Shown piece by piece: positions 8,866 through 18,644 of a DNA stretch of 64,000 nt. How positions within the stretch are numbered: the stretch's first letter is position 1; every line of letters starts with the position of its first letter. The notes beneath the pieces are model-generated. The model saw only the letters and a list, made by a program, of their open reading frames with translations, searched no databases and had not been told where the DNA came from. A program made the position numbers and the translations under genes. Origin of the DNA: JBGQAS01 sp963699305 (GTDB lineage: Bacteria > Chloroflexota > Anaerolineae > Anaerolineales > Anaerolineaceae); the NCBI GenBank assembly GCA_963699305.1, contig OY969431.1, positions 1,736,001-1,800,000 of the forward strand. Reading direction: 5' to 3'.

Positions 8866-10569
8866 ATGCCTGCATATCCAAAAACTGCAAAGGAATTGTT
8901 GACCTGGGAATGGTCTAATTTCGAACCGATTTATCAGGAGCTTGCGTCCCGTTCGTTGACCGCCCAAACACTCGATGCCTGGATGGCGGATTGGTCCCGC
9001 CTCACCGAACACATCGATGAATTGTATTGGCGGTTGTACGCTGCGCATACACGCTTCACCGCAGATGAGCTCATTGATAAACAGTACAATCATTTTCTGG
9101 AAGACATTTATCCAAAATACAGGGCGGCAGAACAGAAGCTCAAGGAAAAATTACTGGCGAGTACATTGGAACCCAAAGGTTTTGAGATCCCTTTGCGCAA
9201 TATGCGAGCCGAAGCAGACCTCTTCCGGGCTGAAAACCTGCCCCTTCTAACCGAGGAAGAACAAACTTATGCAAATTATGAAAAGATCATGGGGGCGCAG
9301 GCGATCGAATGGGAAGGCAAGGAACTGACCATTTCACAGATACGCCCCATCTACCAAGATGTTGACCGATCGAAACGAGAGAAAGCCTGGCGCTTGGGGA
9401 TGAAACGGCAGCTCGCTGACCGTGAAGTCGTTAATGAAAACTGGCGCAAGCTGTTGAACATCCGCACAAGGATCGCCAAGAATTCCGGAAAAACAGATTA
9501 TCGCGCCTGGCGCTGGCAATACTGGCTGCGTTTTGACTACACCCCCGACGATGCCAAACACTTCGGTGAAGCCATCGAGAAAGCTGTCGTCCCGGCAGCC
9601 CGTCGCATATATGAAAAACGGCGCAAATCATTGGCTTTGGACTCACTCCGTCCTTGGGATCTGGATGTCGACCCACAAAACCGAGCCCCGCTGCGCCCGT
9701 TCAAGGATATCGAAGAACTAAAGCAGGCTACCTCACGCATCTTTCATGCTGTCGATCCCGTCCTTGGCAATCATTTCGACACCATGATCAAAGAAGATCT
9801 GCTCGACTTGGACAACCGCAAGAACAAAGCCCCCGGAGCTTATTGCACACCATTTAATGTAATTCGGCGACCATTTGTCTTCCATAACGCTGTCGGTGTT
9901 CATGATGATGTCATGACCATGCTGCATGAGGGTGGACATGCCATGCATGTATTTGAATCCGCTGCCCTGCCTTATTTTCAACAGCTCAATGTCCCAATGG
10001 AATTTGCTGAGGTTGCTTCAATGAGCATGGAGCAATTGGCATCACCGTATCTGACCAAGGAAAAGGGTGGTTTTTATACAGCCGCTGAAGCTGCATGTGC
10101 CCGCATCGAACATCTCGAATCCTGCATCCTTTTCTGGCCGTATATGGCAGTAGTCGATGGTTTCCAACATTGGGTGTATGAAAATCCGGAAAAAGCGGAT
10201 AACCCGGCGGAATGTGATAAGGCTTGGGGAAAACTCTGGGAGCGCTTCATGGTGGTTGTGGATTGGAGCGGTTTCGAGGACGAAAAAGTGACCGGATGGC
10301 ATCGTAAGCTTCACATCCATGGAATGCCCTTTTATTACATCGAATATGGTCTGGCGCAATTGGGTGCGGTCCAGATTTGGGCAAACGCCCTCAAAGACCA
10401 AGCAAAAGCGGTTGTCGATTATCGTAGAGCTTTATCGTTGGGATGCACGACAACCCTTCCCAACTTGTTCAAAACTGCCGGCGCCCGCCTGGCATTTGAC
10501 GCAGAAACATTGAGTGCCATGGTCACGCTGATGGAAACAAAGATCGAGGAATTGGAAAAAGTGAAATAA
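8866..10569 (+). CDS. M3-family oligoendopeptidase (PepF-like)
   Basis: Cytoplasmic zinc metallopeptidase of the thimet/oligopeptidase family that degrades short peptides. The gluzincin motif is HEGGH at 354-358, with the third ligand Glu expected about 25 residues later in the FAEVASMSMEQ segment. The long all-helical N-terminal half forms the clam-shell that limits substrates to peptides. The 567-aa length is typical of this Chloroflexi/Firmicutes branch. I choose ATG at 8866 over GTG at 8860 because of the spacing to GAAAGGG. A strong terminator follows. Confidence 0.92.
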   Translation: MPAYPKTAKELLTWEWSNFEPIYQELASRSLTAQTLDAWMADWSRLTEHIDELYWRLYAAHTRFTADELIDKQYNHFLEDIYPKYRAAEQKLKEKLLASTLEPKGFEIPLRNMRAEADLFRAENLPLLTEEEQTYANYEKIMGAQAIEWEGKELTISQIRPIYQDVDRSKREKAWRLGMKRQLADREVVNENWRKLLNIRTRIAKNSGKTDYRAWRWQYWLRFDYTPDDAKHFGEAIEKAVVPAARRIYEKRRKSLALDSLRPWDLDVDPQNRAPLRPFKDIEELKQATSRIFHAVDPVLGNHFDTMIKEDLLDLDNRKNKAPGAYCTPFNVIRRPFVFHNAVGVHDDVMTMLHEGGHAMHVFESAALPYFQQLNVPMEFAEVASMSMEQLASPYLTKEKGGFYTAAEAACARIEHLESCILFWPYMAVVDGFQHWVYENPEKADNPAECDKAWGKLWERFMVVVDWSGFEDEKVTGWHRKLHIHGMPFYYIEYGLAQLGAVQIWANALKDQAKAVVDYRRALSLGCTTTLPNLFKTAGARLAFDAETLSAMVTLMETKIEELEKVK

Positions 10570-10576
10570 CCAGGCT

Positions 10577-10610
10577 ACCGGGGCATCACGTGATACCCCG
10601 GTTCTTTTTT
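10577..10610 (+). terminator. Rho-independent terminator after oligoendopeptidase
   Basis: ACCGGGG...CCCCGGT stem, extended by an inner ATCAC/GTGAT pairing and followed by a T-rich run TTCTTTTTT. It starts 7 bp after the peptidase stop. Confidence 0.85.
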
Positions 10611-10648
10611 AATCATGCGGATGTACAATTACAGCGGAGGGAGTTCCT

Positions 10649-11665
10649 ATGAATTGGAAAAATCAATTAAATGATGACCCCATTTCCTGGTTACTGGAAT
10701 CACAGGAACCTTGTATACGTTACTTGGTTTACCGCGATCTCTTAGACCGTCCTGATTCAGATTCTGAATTGCAAACCTCTCAAAAGGAAATATACCAAAA
10801 AAGCTCCGTGACAGAGATCCTCGATCATATGCACCCGGAGGGTTGGTGGGGAAAACCCGGTGGAGGTTACGGACCCAAGTATTACAGTGGTGTCTGGTCA
10901 CTCATATCCCTTGCGCAAATGGGTGCCAATATGAAATTGGATAAGCGCATTGCAGTTGCTGCATCCTATTACATCGACCATGCCTTCACAGATCTGGGCC
11001 AAATCAGCACCAACGCCGTACCTTCCTACAGCATCGACTGTTTGCAGGGGAACATGCTGGCTGCCCTTTTGGATTTGAGCTGCTCGGATCTCCGCTTAAC
11101 CAAGGCATTTGATTGGATGGCAAGAACAGCGACCGGCGAAGGGGTTGCCCCACAAAGCGAAAAGACGAACAAAGCTCGTTATTATGTATACAAATGCGGT
11201 CCAAACTTTGCCTGCGGTGTCAACGATAAGCAGCCGTGTGCATGGGGGGCCGTTAAAGTCATGCTGGCATTCAGTAAACTGCCCAAGGAAAAGCACACCG
11301 CCCTCATTGATCGAGCTATCCAGACAGGTGTAAATTTCCTGCTGGGTGTCGACCCTTCGACTGCAGGTTATCCCAATGGTGGGACAGACCACCCAAGCCG
11401 AAATTGGTGGAAATTTGGATTCCCTGTTTTTTACATCACCGATATATTGCAAATTGTCGAGGCTTTCGTGGGATTGGGATACGCAAAAGATCCACGTCTC
11501 GCAAATGCATTAAAACTGGTATCGGAAAAACAGGATTCTCAAGGACGCTGGGCATTGGAATACCATTACAATGATAAAACCTGGGTAAACACTGGAAGAG
11601 GAGGGCAACCCAATCCATGGGTAACTCTGCGTGCTTTGCGAGTGCTTAAAACAGCCGCTGAGTAA
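10649..11665 (+). CDS. Alpha/alpha-toroid (prenyltransferase/squalene cyclase-like) protein
   Basis: 338-aa soluble protein of repeated helical hairpins with aromatic/Gly turns (HPEGWWGKPGG, WGAVKVMLAF, QDSQGRWALEYHYNDKTW), the pattern of terpene-cyclase-like toroids. No DxDD or DxDDTA cyclase motif is visible, so catalysis as a hopene cyclase is unlikely. Relatives are common in Anaerolineae and are sometimes misnamed NifH-like. A possible CxxxC-type site occurs around YKCGPNFACGVND. GGAGGGAG precedes the ATG. A distant structural relative lies at 19695-20678. The role is unknown. Confidence 0.65.
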   Translation: MNWKNQLNDDPISWLLESQEPCIRYLVYRDLLDRPDSDSELQTSQKEIYQKSSVTEILDHMHPEGWWGKPGGGYGPKYYSGVWSLISLAQMGANMKLDKRIAVAASYYIDHAFTDLGQISTNAVPSYSIDCLQGNMLAALLDLSCSDLRLTKAFDWMARTATGEGVAPQSEKTNKARYYVYKCGPNFACGVNDKQPCAWGAVKVMLAFSKLPKEKHTALIDRAIQTGVNFLLGVDPSTAGYPNGGTDHPSRNWWKFGFPVFYITDILQIVEAFVGLGYAKDPRLANALKLVSEKQDSQGRWALEYHYNDKTWVNTGRGGQPNPWVTLRALRVLKTAAE

Positions 11666-11797
11666 GCCAAATTTACATGACGGATACGAAGACATAATGT
11701 CTTTCATTTTCGGACTCCACACCTTGCGTCGATCGAAAAAACATCTTCGATAAGGTAAAATTAGCGCGTATGTCATCTTAAATTTAGGGAGGAATGC

Positions 11798-12811
11798 TTG
11801 GCAGAACCCTTCAAGATAGCCATCCCCATGGCGGGCTTTGGCACTCGTATGCGCCCCCATACCTGGAGCAAACCCAAACCGCTCATACAGCTGGCGGAGA
11901 AGACCGTCCTGGACCATGTCCTCGACCAGTTCAATACGCTTCCGGGCATCGATCAGGTTGAATGGGTGCTCATTGTTGGTCCGAACCAGCTTGTCCAGGT
12001 GAAAGAGCACATGCAACTCCACCACCCCGCAAAAACCGTACATTTTATTGTCCAGGAAGTGATGCGCGGTCAGTCGGATGCCTTGTACCTCGCACGCCAA
12101 TACTTGCATGGACCCATGCTTATGTCCTTCTCGGATACGCTCATTGAGACAGATCTTTCCTTTCTTCCCAATGTGCAGCATGAAGGTGTTGCCTGGGTGA
12201 AAGCTGTACCCGATCCACGCCGTTTTGGAGTTGCTGAAATCGACAAGAAAGGCTGGGTCACCCGCTTGGTGGAAAAACCTCAGGATATCAAGAACAACCG
12301 GGCGGTGGTGGGATTTTATTATTTCCAGTCTGGTGAAAAATTGATGGCGGCCATCGAAGAACAGGTGCAACGAAATATCTCCCTGAAAGGCGAATTCTTT
12401 TTAACGGGTACCATCAATGTCATGATTGAGCATGGCGCAAAGGTCAGTGTTTGTTCAGTGAATACCTGGTTGGATGCTGGTACGCTCGAGAGTCTGCTGG
12501 AAACCAACCGCTACCTGCTTGACCATGGACACGATAATTCTATGGACTCCACAAAACATAAAGACATCACGATCATCCCACCTGTATATATACCGGATGA
12601 TGCACATCTGACCGCATCTACCATCGGTCCTCATGTTTCGCTAGGTCAGGGGGTGGTTTTGGATAACGTGAACTTATCGGATGCCATCATCGAAGACCGG
12701 ACAGAACTGACCGGGTGCACATTGCGCCATACCCACATCGGCAAGGATTCCAGCATTAAAGGAGCCGTTGGCTCACTCAACCTGGGGGATAACTCATGGG
12801 TGGATCTTTAA
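11798..12811 (+). CDS. Sugar-1-phosphate nucleotidyltransferase with left-handed beta-helix tail
   Basis: NTP_transferase-fold enzyme (RmlA/GlmU-N type) making an NDP-sugar. The N-terminal IPMAGFGTRMRPHT and KPKPLIQLAEK motifs are the nucleotide loop and catalytic Lys region; SFSDTLIETD holds the metal Asp. After about residue 255 the chain becomes hexapeptide repeats of a left-handed beta-helix (IGPHVSLGQGVVLDNV), as in bifunctional or regulatory family members. The sugar and base are not deducible. Start is TTG at 11798, with GGGAGG placed correctly upstream. It overlaps the next small gene by 16 bp. Confidence 0.88.
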   Translation: MAEPFKIAIPMAGFGTRMRPHTWSKPKPLIQLAEKTVLDHVLDQFNTLPGIDQVEWVLIVGPNQLVQVKEHMQLHHPAKTVHFIVQEVMRGQSDALYLARQYLHGPMLMSFSDTLIETDLSFLPNVQHEGVAWVKAVPDPRRFGVAEIDKKGWVTRLVEKPQDIKNNRAVVGFYYFQSGEKLMAAIEEQVQRNISLKGEFFLTGTINVMIEHGAKVSVCSVNTWLDAGTLESLLETNRYLLDHGHDNSMDSTKHKDITIIPPVYIPDDAHLTASTIGPHVSLGQGVVLDNVNLSDAIIEDRTELTGCTLRHTHIGKDSSIKGAVGSLNLGDNSWVDL

Positions 12812-13026
12812 CCGTCGAGTGTCATTCCGGTTACCGCTATGCGGAACGCCCCACTTCAATTCTCTGGGAAGGGACACATCTATCCATTAAAGAAATTATC
12901 TCGGAGGCACATTCTCCGCATACTCACCTGTTTTGGGTGAAGGTGGAGGATGATCGTTCCTTCAAATTGACATATGATGAGTTGCTCGATGCCTGGGATA
13001 TTCTGGAGGAAATGCACCTCGTTTAA
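12796..13026 (+). CDS. Small conserved-looking protein coupled to the nucleotidyltransferase
   Basis: 76-aa soluble protein with no recognised domain. It begins inside the 3' end of the nucleotidyltransferase gene, so translation is probably coupled. The sequence is beta-strand rich at first (YRYAERPTSILWEGTHLSI) and ends in an acidic helix (LTYDELLDAWDILEEMH). Codon use matches its neighbours and the overlap argues for a real gene. No function is proposed. Confidence 0.55.
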   Translation: MGGSLTVECHSGYRYAERPTSILWEGTHLSIKEIISEAHSPHTHLFWVKVEDDRSFKLTYDELLDAWDILEEMHLV

Positions 13027-13100
13027 CATGATGATTTGGACTGTTCGTAAACCAGACCTTATATCACAATAGAAGCATCACTCTTCGCTCCAGGAGACCC

Positions 13101-14264
13101 ATGACCAAACAATACCTTTCCAACCGTGTGGCAAACCTCAAACCCTCCGGCATTCGCAAGTTCTTCGATATCGCTGCAACCATGAAGGATGTCATTTCGC
13201 TGGGCATTGGCGAACCTGATTTCACCACCCCCAAGCCCATCCTGGATGCCGGCATCCAATCCCTGGCGCGCGGTGATACGCATTACACATCCAATGCCGG
13301 CATCGTCGAACTGCGCAAAGCATTATCGGCTCACCTGGAGCGCTTGTACGGTGTTTGCTACGACCCCAAAACGGAGATCGTCATCACGGTGGGCGGTTCG
13401 GAAGCACTCAACCTTTCCGCCATTGCCCTGCTCAACCCCGGCGATGAAGTCATCATCCCCACTCCGTGCTTTGTCACCTACCAAGCAGCCGTGCTGATGG
13501 CTGGCGGCAAAGATGTGGAAGTCCCCTGCTATTTTGAAAACAATTTCGATATTGAACCGGATGATATCCGAAAAGCCATCACCCCAAATACCAAGGCCAT
13601 CCTCCTTGGTTTTCCCAACAACCCTACCGGTGCGGTTGCCAGCCGTGAGCATCTGCTCAAGGTGGCTCAGATGGCAGAAGAGAACGACTTGATCGTGTTA
13701 TCCGACGAAATCTACGACCGGCTGGTCTATGGCGTAGACCACGTCTGCTTCCCAACCCTGCCCAACATGCACAAGCGCACCATCCTGCTGGGCGGTTTTT
13801 CCAAAGACTATGCCATGACCGGCTGGCGCATCGGCTATGCCTGCGGTCCCGCTGACCTGATCGCCGGGCTGATCCGCGTCCACCAGTACATGGTCATGTC
13901 CGCCCCCACCATGTCGCAATATGCCGCTTTGGAAGCGCTGCATAATGGCGAAGAGCACGTGGAATTAATGCGCAAGGAATACGACCGCCGCCGCCGTTTG
14001 ATTGTGGATGGATTGAATCGCATCGGTCTGCCCACTTTCGAGCCGAAGGGTGCCTTTTACGCTTTCCCCAAGATCGATGTCACCGGGCTGGACGATGAAA
14101 CCTTTTCCATGCGTCTTTTGAACGAAGAGCATGTGGCAGCTGTCCCGGGAAACTCGTTTGGCAAGGGCGGTGAAGGGTACGTACGCTGTTCGTATGCCAC
14201 CGCATACGAGAAAATCAAGGAAGCCCTTACACGGATGGAACGATTCTGCAAGAAGCTTGATTGA
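13101..14264 (+). CDS. PLP-dependent class I aminotransferase
   Basis: Fold-type I aminotransferase of the AspC/PatA group. The PLP Schiff-base Lys235 lies in GGFSKDYAMTGWRIGY, the substrate carboxylate Arg is in the C-terminal GEGYVRCSYA, and NNPTGAV plus LSDEIYDRLVY complete the cofactor pocket. At 387 aa it is full-length and intact. Specificity among aspartate, aromatic and other amino acids is uncertain. It is soluble and followed by a terminator, so it is probably monocistronic. Confidence 0.92.
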   Translation: MTKQYLSNRVANLKPSGIRKFFDIAATMKDVISLGIGEPDFTTPKPILDAGIQSLARGDTHYTSNAGIVELRKALSAHLERLYGVCYDPKTEIVITVGGSEALNLSAIALLNPGDEVIIPTPCFVTYQAAVLMAGGKDVEVPCYFENNFDIEPDDIRKAITPNTKAILLGFPNNPTGAVASREHLLKVAQMAEENDLIVLSDEIYDRLVYGVDHVCFPTLPNMHKRTILLGGFSKDYAMTGWRIGYACGPADLIAGLIRVHQYMVMSAPTMSQYAALEALHNGEEHVELMRKEYDRRRRLIVDGLNRIGLPTFEPKGAFYAFPKIDVTGLDDETFSMRLLNEEHVAAVPGNSFGKGGEGYVRCSYATAYEKIKEALTRMERFCKKLD

Positions 14265-14284
14265 CCTTGAAATGTATGATTCCC

Positions 14285-14313
14285 AAGACACCGTAACCCG
14301 GTGTCTTCTTTTT
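14285..14313 (+). terminator. Rho-independent terminator after aminotransferase
   Basis: 9-bp perfect stem AAGACACCG/CGGTGTCTT with loop TAACC, then CTTTTT. Confidence 0.85.
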
Positions 14314-14336
14314 AATGGTTTGCTAATAAATAACCA

Positions 14337-14364
14337 TTGCTATTCTTTTATCCTCTGGTAGAAT
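14337..14364 (+). promoter_or_regulatory. Candidate sigma-70-type promoter of clpC
   Basis: TTGCTA and TAGAAT separated by 16 bp, about 88 bp upstream of the clpC start. No CIRCE or CtsR-like inverted repeat is obvious in the leader. Confidence 0.4.
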
Positions 14365-14452
14365 AGTCCATGAGCGGGGTGACGGGTAATTCATCGAAAC
14401 GACGTCGTTCCCGCCCCCAACTACACTTTTAACAAAACCCGGAGGTTTTCCT

Positions 14453-16963
14453 TTGTCTGGTATGGAGCGTTTTACCCAGCGTGCCCGGCGAGTGCTTAGC
14501 CTTGCCCATCAGGAGGCGGAGCAGTTCAAGCAGCCGTATATTTACACTGAACATCTTCTTCTTGGGCTCATTCTGGAAGAAGGCGGTGTTGCCAGCCGCG
14601 TCCTGCATGACCTGGGTACCGATGCCCCGCGTGTGCGCGAGGTGATCGAGCGCCTGGGCGGGTACGGAGATTTCAACGGTGTGCGCATCGACCTTTCCAC
14701 CGGTACCCAGCAGGTGTTGGAATTTGCCATCGAGGAAGCCCGCCGCCTGGAACACCACTACATCAGCACCGAACACCTCCTGCTCGCCATCATCCGCTCC
14801 ACCGAGGATAAAGCCGCCGAAGTATTACGCAAACTGGGTATTTCCGCGGAGCAGATCCGGCGCCAAACGCGGCGTGTCCTGGAGGAAGGTTCCAGCCTGC
14901 AGCCCTCCGTCAGCGCGGCCGGGGAATCCACCCCACAGCGCGGCGAGGACAAAAAGAAGGACAAGACACCCCTCACCGACCAACTGGCAACCGACCTGAC
15001 CAGCCTGGCCGAGCAGAACAAGCTTGACCCGGTCATCGGGCGCCAGATGGAGATCGAGCGTGTCATCCAGATCCTGGCACGCCGCACCAAGAACAATCCC
15101 GCCCTCATCGGTGAACCCGGTGTGGGCAAGACCGCCATCGTCGAGGGACTGGCACAGCGCATCATCGAAGGTGACGTGCCCGCCCCACTGCTCGATAAAC
15201 GTGTGTTGCAATTGGACGTTGGTTCGCTCGTTGCCGGTACCATGTACCGCGGCCAGTTCGAAGAGCGCCTGAAACGGGTCATCGATGAGCTCAAGGCATC
15301 CGGATCCATCGTCTTCATCGACGAGGTCCATATGCTGGTGGGCGCCGGCGCCGCCGGTTCCGCCGTGGATGCCGCCAACATCCTCAAGCCCGCACTATCG
15401 CGCGGTGAACTACAGGTCATCGGTGCAACCACCCTCGAAGAGTACCGCAAGAACATCGAAAAGGACGCAGCTCTCGAACGCCGTTTCCAGCCGATCGTGG
15501 TCAACGAACCCTCGGTGGAGGAAACCATCCGCATCCTCAAGGGCATCCGCGGGCGTTACGAGGAGCACCATCGCCTGGTCATTTCAGATGAGGCAGTGGA
15601 ATCGGCGTCACGCCTTTCCGCCCGGTATGTCAATGACCGCTTCCTGCCGGATAAAGCCATCGACCTGATCGATGAAGCTTCATCCCGAGTGCGCATGTAC
15701 AAAAGCCCTGCCGCCCGCGAGGTCAAGGACCTGATGACCCGCCTGCGCGAGCTGCGCCGTACCCATGCGCTAGCTGTGGAAAACGGACGCCTGGACGAAG
15801 CCCAGCAACTTCTGGAAAGCGAATCCGGGGTGGAGCAAAAGCTCAATACCATGCGCACCACCTGGGACCGTGCCAACAGCCCGGTCGTCAATTCCGACGA
15901 TATCGCCGAAGTGGTCTCCATGTGGACCGGCGTGCCGGTAATGCAAATGGCTACCGAGGAATCCGAGCGCTTGCTGCGCATGGAAGAGGAATTGAAAAAG
16001 TCCGTTGTCGGGCAGGGAGAAGCCATCACAGCCATCTCCAAAGCCATCCGGCGAGCGCGTGCCGGGCTCAAGGACCCACGGCGACCCATCGGTTCATTCA
16101 TTTTCCTCGGTCCCACCGGTGTGGGCAAGACTGAACTCAGTAAAACACTCGCCAAATTCCTGTTCGGCAGCGAGGACGCGCTCATCCAATTGGACATGTC
16201 CGAATTCACCGAACGTCATACGGTCAGCCGTCTTGTTGGAGCACCTCCGGGCTACATCGGCTTTGAAGAAGCCGGGCAGCTCACCGAGGCCATCCGCAGA
16301 CGGCCGTATTCGATCGTGGTATTCGATGAGATCGAAAAGGCGCATGCTGAAGCCCACAACATGCTGCTCCAGATCATGGAAGAAGGCCACCTTTCCGATG
16401 CCAAGGGACACAAAGTGGACTTCCGCAACGCCATCATCATTATGACCACCAATATCGGGGCTGAGATGATCAAGCGCCAAGGCAAACTTGGATTTGCCAT
16501 CGGCGGTGAAGCGACGACCGGCATGATGGACTACGAGGAAATGCGCAAGTCTCTGCTTGAATCACTTAAGAAGGCATTCCGACCCGAGTTCATTAACCGG
16601 CTCGATTCAGTGATCGTATTCCACGCCCTCAGCAAGGATGATACGCGACAGATCGTTTCGCTGGAACTCAAGAAAGTGGCGGAACGGCTGAAGGAACACC
16701 TGCTGACGCTGGAAGCTTCTCCTGCTGCACTTGACCAGCTCGCCAAGGAAGGCTATGACCCCGAAATGGGTGCCCGCCCTCTGCGCCGGGTGATCCAGCA
16801 GAAGATCGAGGAAAACCTTTCCGACCGCGTGCTGGCAAAGGAATTCTCGGATGGCGACACCATCTGGGTGGATGTCGACAAAGAGAAAAACATCACACTG
16901 AAAAAGAAGAAGCCGGCACGTAAAACCTCACCTGAACCGGAAACTGCTGAAGCAAAAATCTAA
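14453..16963 (+). CDS. clpC: ATP-dependent Clp protease ATPase ClpC
   Basis: Class I Hsp100 unfoldase that feeds proteins to ClpP and acts in stress proteolysis. In order: double ClpN repeat (residues 1-145), AAA-1 with Walker A GEPGVGKT (about 220), a middle region 400-470 with a UVR-like coiled coil, AAA-2 with Walker A GPTGVGKT (about 553), and the C-terminal D2-small domain ending in a Lys-rich tail. The length of 836 aa is typical of ClpC. Start is TTG at 14453, well spaced from GGAGG; an ATG three codons later is the alternative. It is flanked by terminators on both sides, so it is transcribed alone. clpP is not in the window. Confidence 0.96.
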   Translation: MSGMERFTQRARRVLSLAHQEAEQFKQPYIYTEHLLLGLILEEGGVASRVLHDLGTDAPRVREVIERLGGYGDFNGVRIDLSTGTQQVLEFAIEEARRLEHHYISTEHLLLAIIRSTEDKAAEVLRKLGISAEQIRRQTRRVLEEGSSLQPSVSAAGESTPQRGEDKKKDKTPLTDQLATDLTSLAEQNKLDPVIGRQMEIERVIQILARRTKNNPALIGEPGVGKTAIVEGLAQRIIEGDVPAPLLDKRVLQLDVGSLVAGTMYRGQFEERLKRVIDELKASGSIVFIDEVHMLVGAGAAGSAVDAANILKPALSRGELQVIGATTLEEYRKNIEKDAALERRFQPIVVNEPSVEETIRILKGIRGRYEEHHRLVISDEAVESASRLSARYVNDRFLPDKAIDLIDEASSRVRMYKSPAAREVKDLMTRLRELRRTHALAVENGRLDEAQQLLESESGVEQKLNTMRTTWDRANSPVVNSDDIAEVVSMWTGVPVMQMATEESERLLRMEEELKKSVVGQGEAITAISKAIRRARAGLKDPRRPIGSFIFLGPTGVGKTELSKTLAKFLFGSEDALIQLDMSEFTERHTVSRLVGAPPGYIGFEEAGQLTEAIRRRPYSIVVFDEIEKAHAEAHNMLLQIMEEGHLSDAKGHKVDFRNAIIIMTTNIGAEMIKRQGKLGFAIGGEATTGMMDYEEMRKSLLESLKKAFRPEFINRLDSVIVFHALSKDDTRQIVSLELKKVAERLKEHLLTLEASPAALDQLAKEGYDPEMGARPLRRVIQQKIEENLSDRVLAKEFSDGDTIWVDVDKEKNITLKKKKPARKTSPEPETAEAKI

Positions 16964-16973
16964 TCAACTTTCA

Positions 16974-17001
16974 AAAAGACACCCCTTTCGGGGTGTCTTT
17001 T
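16974..17001. terminator. Rho-independent terminator, likely bidirectional
   Basis: AAAAGACACCCC/GGGGTGTCTTTT perfect 12-bp stem with TTTC loop. A/T tracts on both sides let it serve clpC and the leftward ABC operon ending at 17026. Confidence 0.85.
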
Positions 17002-17025
17002 CATATTAATAAACTTGGCTGGAAA

Positions 17026-17820
17026 CTATATATATAAGTCCCTTTTTGTGTAGGCAAAATATGCGCCCGAAATTAACACGGCAATGATCGCCAGCGAGAT
17101 CAATACGTACATAACCTCAAGTCTGGACTCGTGCAGCATGGTGATGGGATCGAAATACTTGAATGGAGAAATGTACTTCAGGAACTCCAAATCCTTGCTC
17201 ATCCCGGCAAGGACGGATGCAAAATACGTTCCCAGCAGGATGGATACCGCCACAGAACTTGCTCTCTTGTGTTTCTTCATCGCACACCCCAGGAAGATGC
17301 CCAGCGCTAGAAAGGTCATTTGCATGATCAGGAATGCCAGCATGCTGATGGACACAAATTTGTAGAATTCAGCATCAGGTTGGTACTTCTGAGCACCCAC
17401 CAAAGTCATTCCCCAGGTGACCAGCAACAGGACAATGCAGTTGACCACCACCGCGGCAATCTTTGCAGTCACCACTTTGCCGCGCGTGACCGGCAAGGTC
17501 AGGGAAAATTCGACGGTCCGATCGCGTTCTTCTTTTGAAATGATATCGGTACCCCACATGACAGCTGCGATGGAAAGAATGAGACCATAGAACGCCACCA
17601 TGACACCATAAAACCCGGTCACCGTGGTCAGGTTGAAGGCATTCATGCTGAACGCTGAGAGCATGGCTGGCGGCATGGCATCCAGAATGGCAAGCAATTC
17701 AGGATTTCCGTAAAATGCAGAGAATTTGGCGAAACCCACAGCATTGAACAATATGACGATCCCGCACCAGATGAGCAGGGATTTCAAATTGGCTTTTAGT
17801 TCGCGAAAAAAGATATTCAT
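17026..17820 (-). CDS. ABC-2 type exporter permease
   Basis: 264-aa integral membrane protein with six predicted helices and the ABC-2 layout. A cytoplasmic N-terminus MNIFFRELKANLKSL precedes the first helix, and a central SKEERDRTVEFSLTLPVTRGK loop is typical of NatB/YhaP-like permeases. It is the third gene of an operon (ATPase, permease, permease) and is a paralogue of the preceding gene, so the complex is probably ATPase2 with a permease heterodimer. The substrate is unknown; resistance or sodium export are common guesses. Confidence 0.88.
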   Translation of the reverse strand: MNIFFRELKANLKSLLIWCGIVILFNAVGFAKFSAFYGNPELLAILDAMPPAMLSAFSMNAFNLTTVTGFYGVMVAFYGLILSIAAVMWGTDIISKEERDRTVEFSLTLPVTRGKVVTAKIAAVVVNCIVLLLVTWGMTLVGAQKYQPDAEFYKFVSISMLAFLIMQMTFLALGIFLGCAMKKHKRASSVAVSILLGTYFASVLAGMSKDLEFLKYISPFKYFDPITMLHESRLEVMYVLISLAIIAVLISGAYFAYTKRDLYI

Positions 17821-17832
17821 CGCATCTTCTCC

Positions 17833-18635
17833 TTATACCGCCGAGGGGATGTTCCTGCGCATGGTACAGCACATAGCTGCCAACCACGGAGACAAGATGA
17901 TCGCCACGCTGATCAATGCCAGCGGGTCATAGGCAGCATGGTTGACGATGTAATTGGGATCGAACTGCTCAAATGGCGAGAGGATCTCCAGGCTCTTTTC
18001 ACCGATCATCCCGCCAAAGGCGTTCAGGATGTACAGACCAAACACCAGCGCCATGGAGAACGGCGTGACATTCCTGACCCTTTTCACCAGCAGCGAAATC
18101 ACCATCCCGACGGACAGGAAGAACAACTGGAAAACCACGATGCTGAGCAGGAGCATCACCAGGGGTTTCACCGGATAATCATTCCCGCTGCTCAACAAGG
18201 CGAGCGATGAAAAGCTGCTGCCCCATACGACCAGATTCGTGATGGTCAGGGCGGTGATGGCTGCCAGCAACTTGGCGGTGAGAATTTTGGTCCGTGCGAC
18301 CGGTTTTGCCAGCAGGAAATCGGCCGTCAACTCGCTTTCCTCGATCGAGACCAGGGAAAAGCCGTAATTGGCTGCCTGGATCGCCAGGCAGATCTGACAA
18401 AAGAGGAAAATGAGCCCGAAGAACCCCAGGACGGTCGACCAATCCATGTCCATCATGCCAAAGGCGATGAGCAACTCCTTGGGGAAATTTACTCATCATT
18501 TGACTGATCAACGCCTGATCGGCGGCAAAGCCTGAATAAATGGACATAAATACGAACATCAATGCGGTGATGGAAGCCGACCAGATCAGCACCGATTTCC
18601 AGTTTAGCTTTCAATTCATGCAGATAGATGTTCAT
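17833..18635 (-). CDS. ABC-2 type exporter permease, two frame breaks (18603-18605, ~18478)
   Basis: Second permease, paralogous to the next gene. ATG at 18635 lies 9 bp after the ATPase stop and opens with MNIYLHELKA. The frame is lost by an extra A in the run at 18603-18605, and again by an extra G near 18478. Removing both bases gives a continuous 266-aa six-helix protein with the IEESELTADFLLAKPVARTK loop. Two single-base insertions within 130 bp, in an otherwise well-kept sequence inside an intact operon, look like sequencing error more than decay. Confidence 0.75.
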
Positions 18636-18644
18636 CTTGATCAC

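Noticed and set aside
10649..11665. Nitrogenase-related (NifH-like) naming
   Set aside because: No P-loop or Fe-S ligands; the repeats are those of a helical toroid.
15556..16209. Long antisense frames inside clpC
   Set aside because: Shadows of biased codon use in the clpC frame; no start signals.
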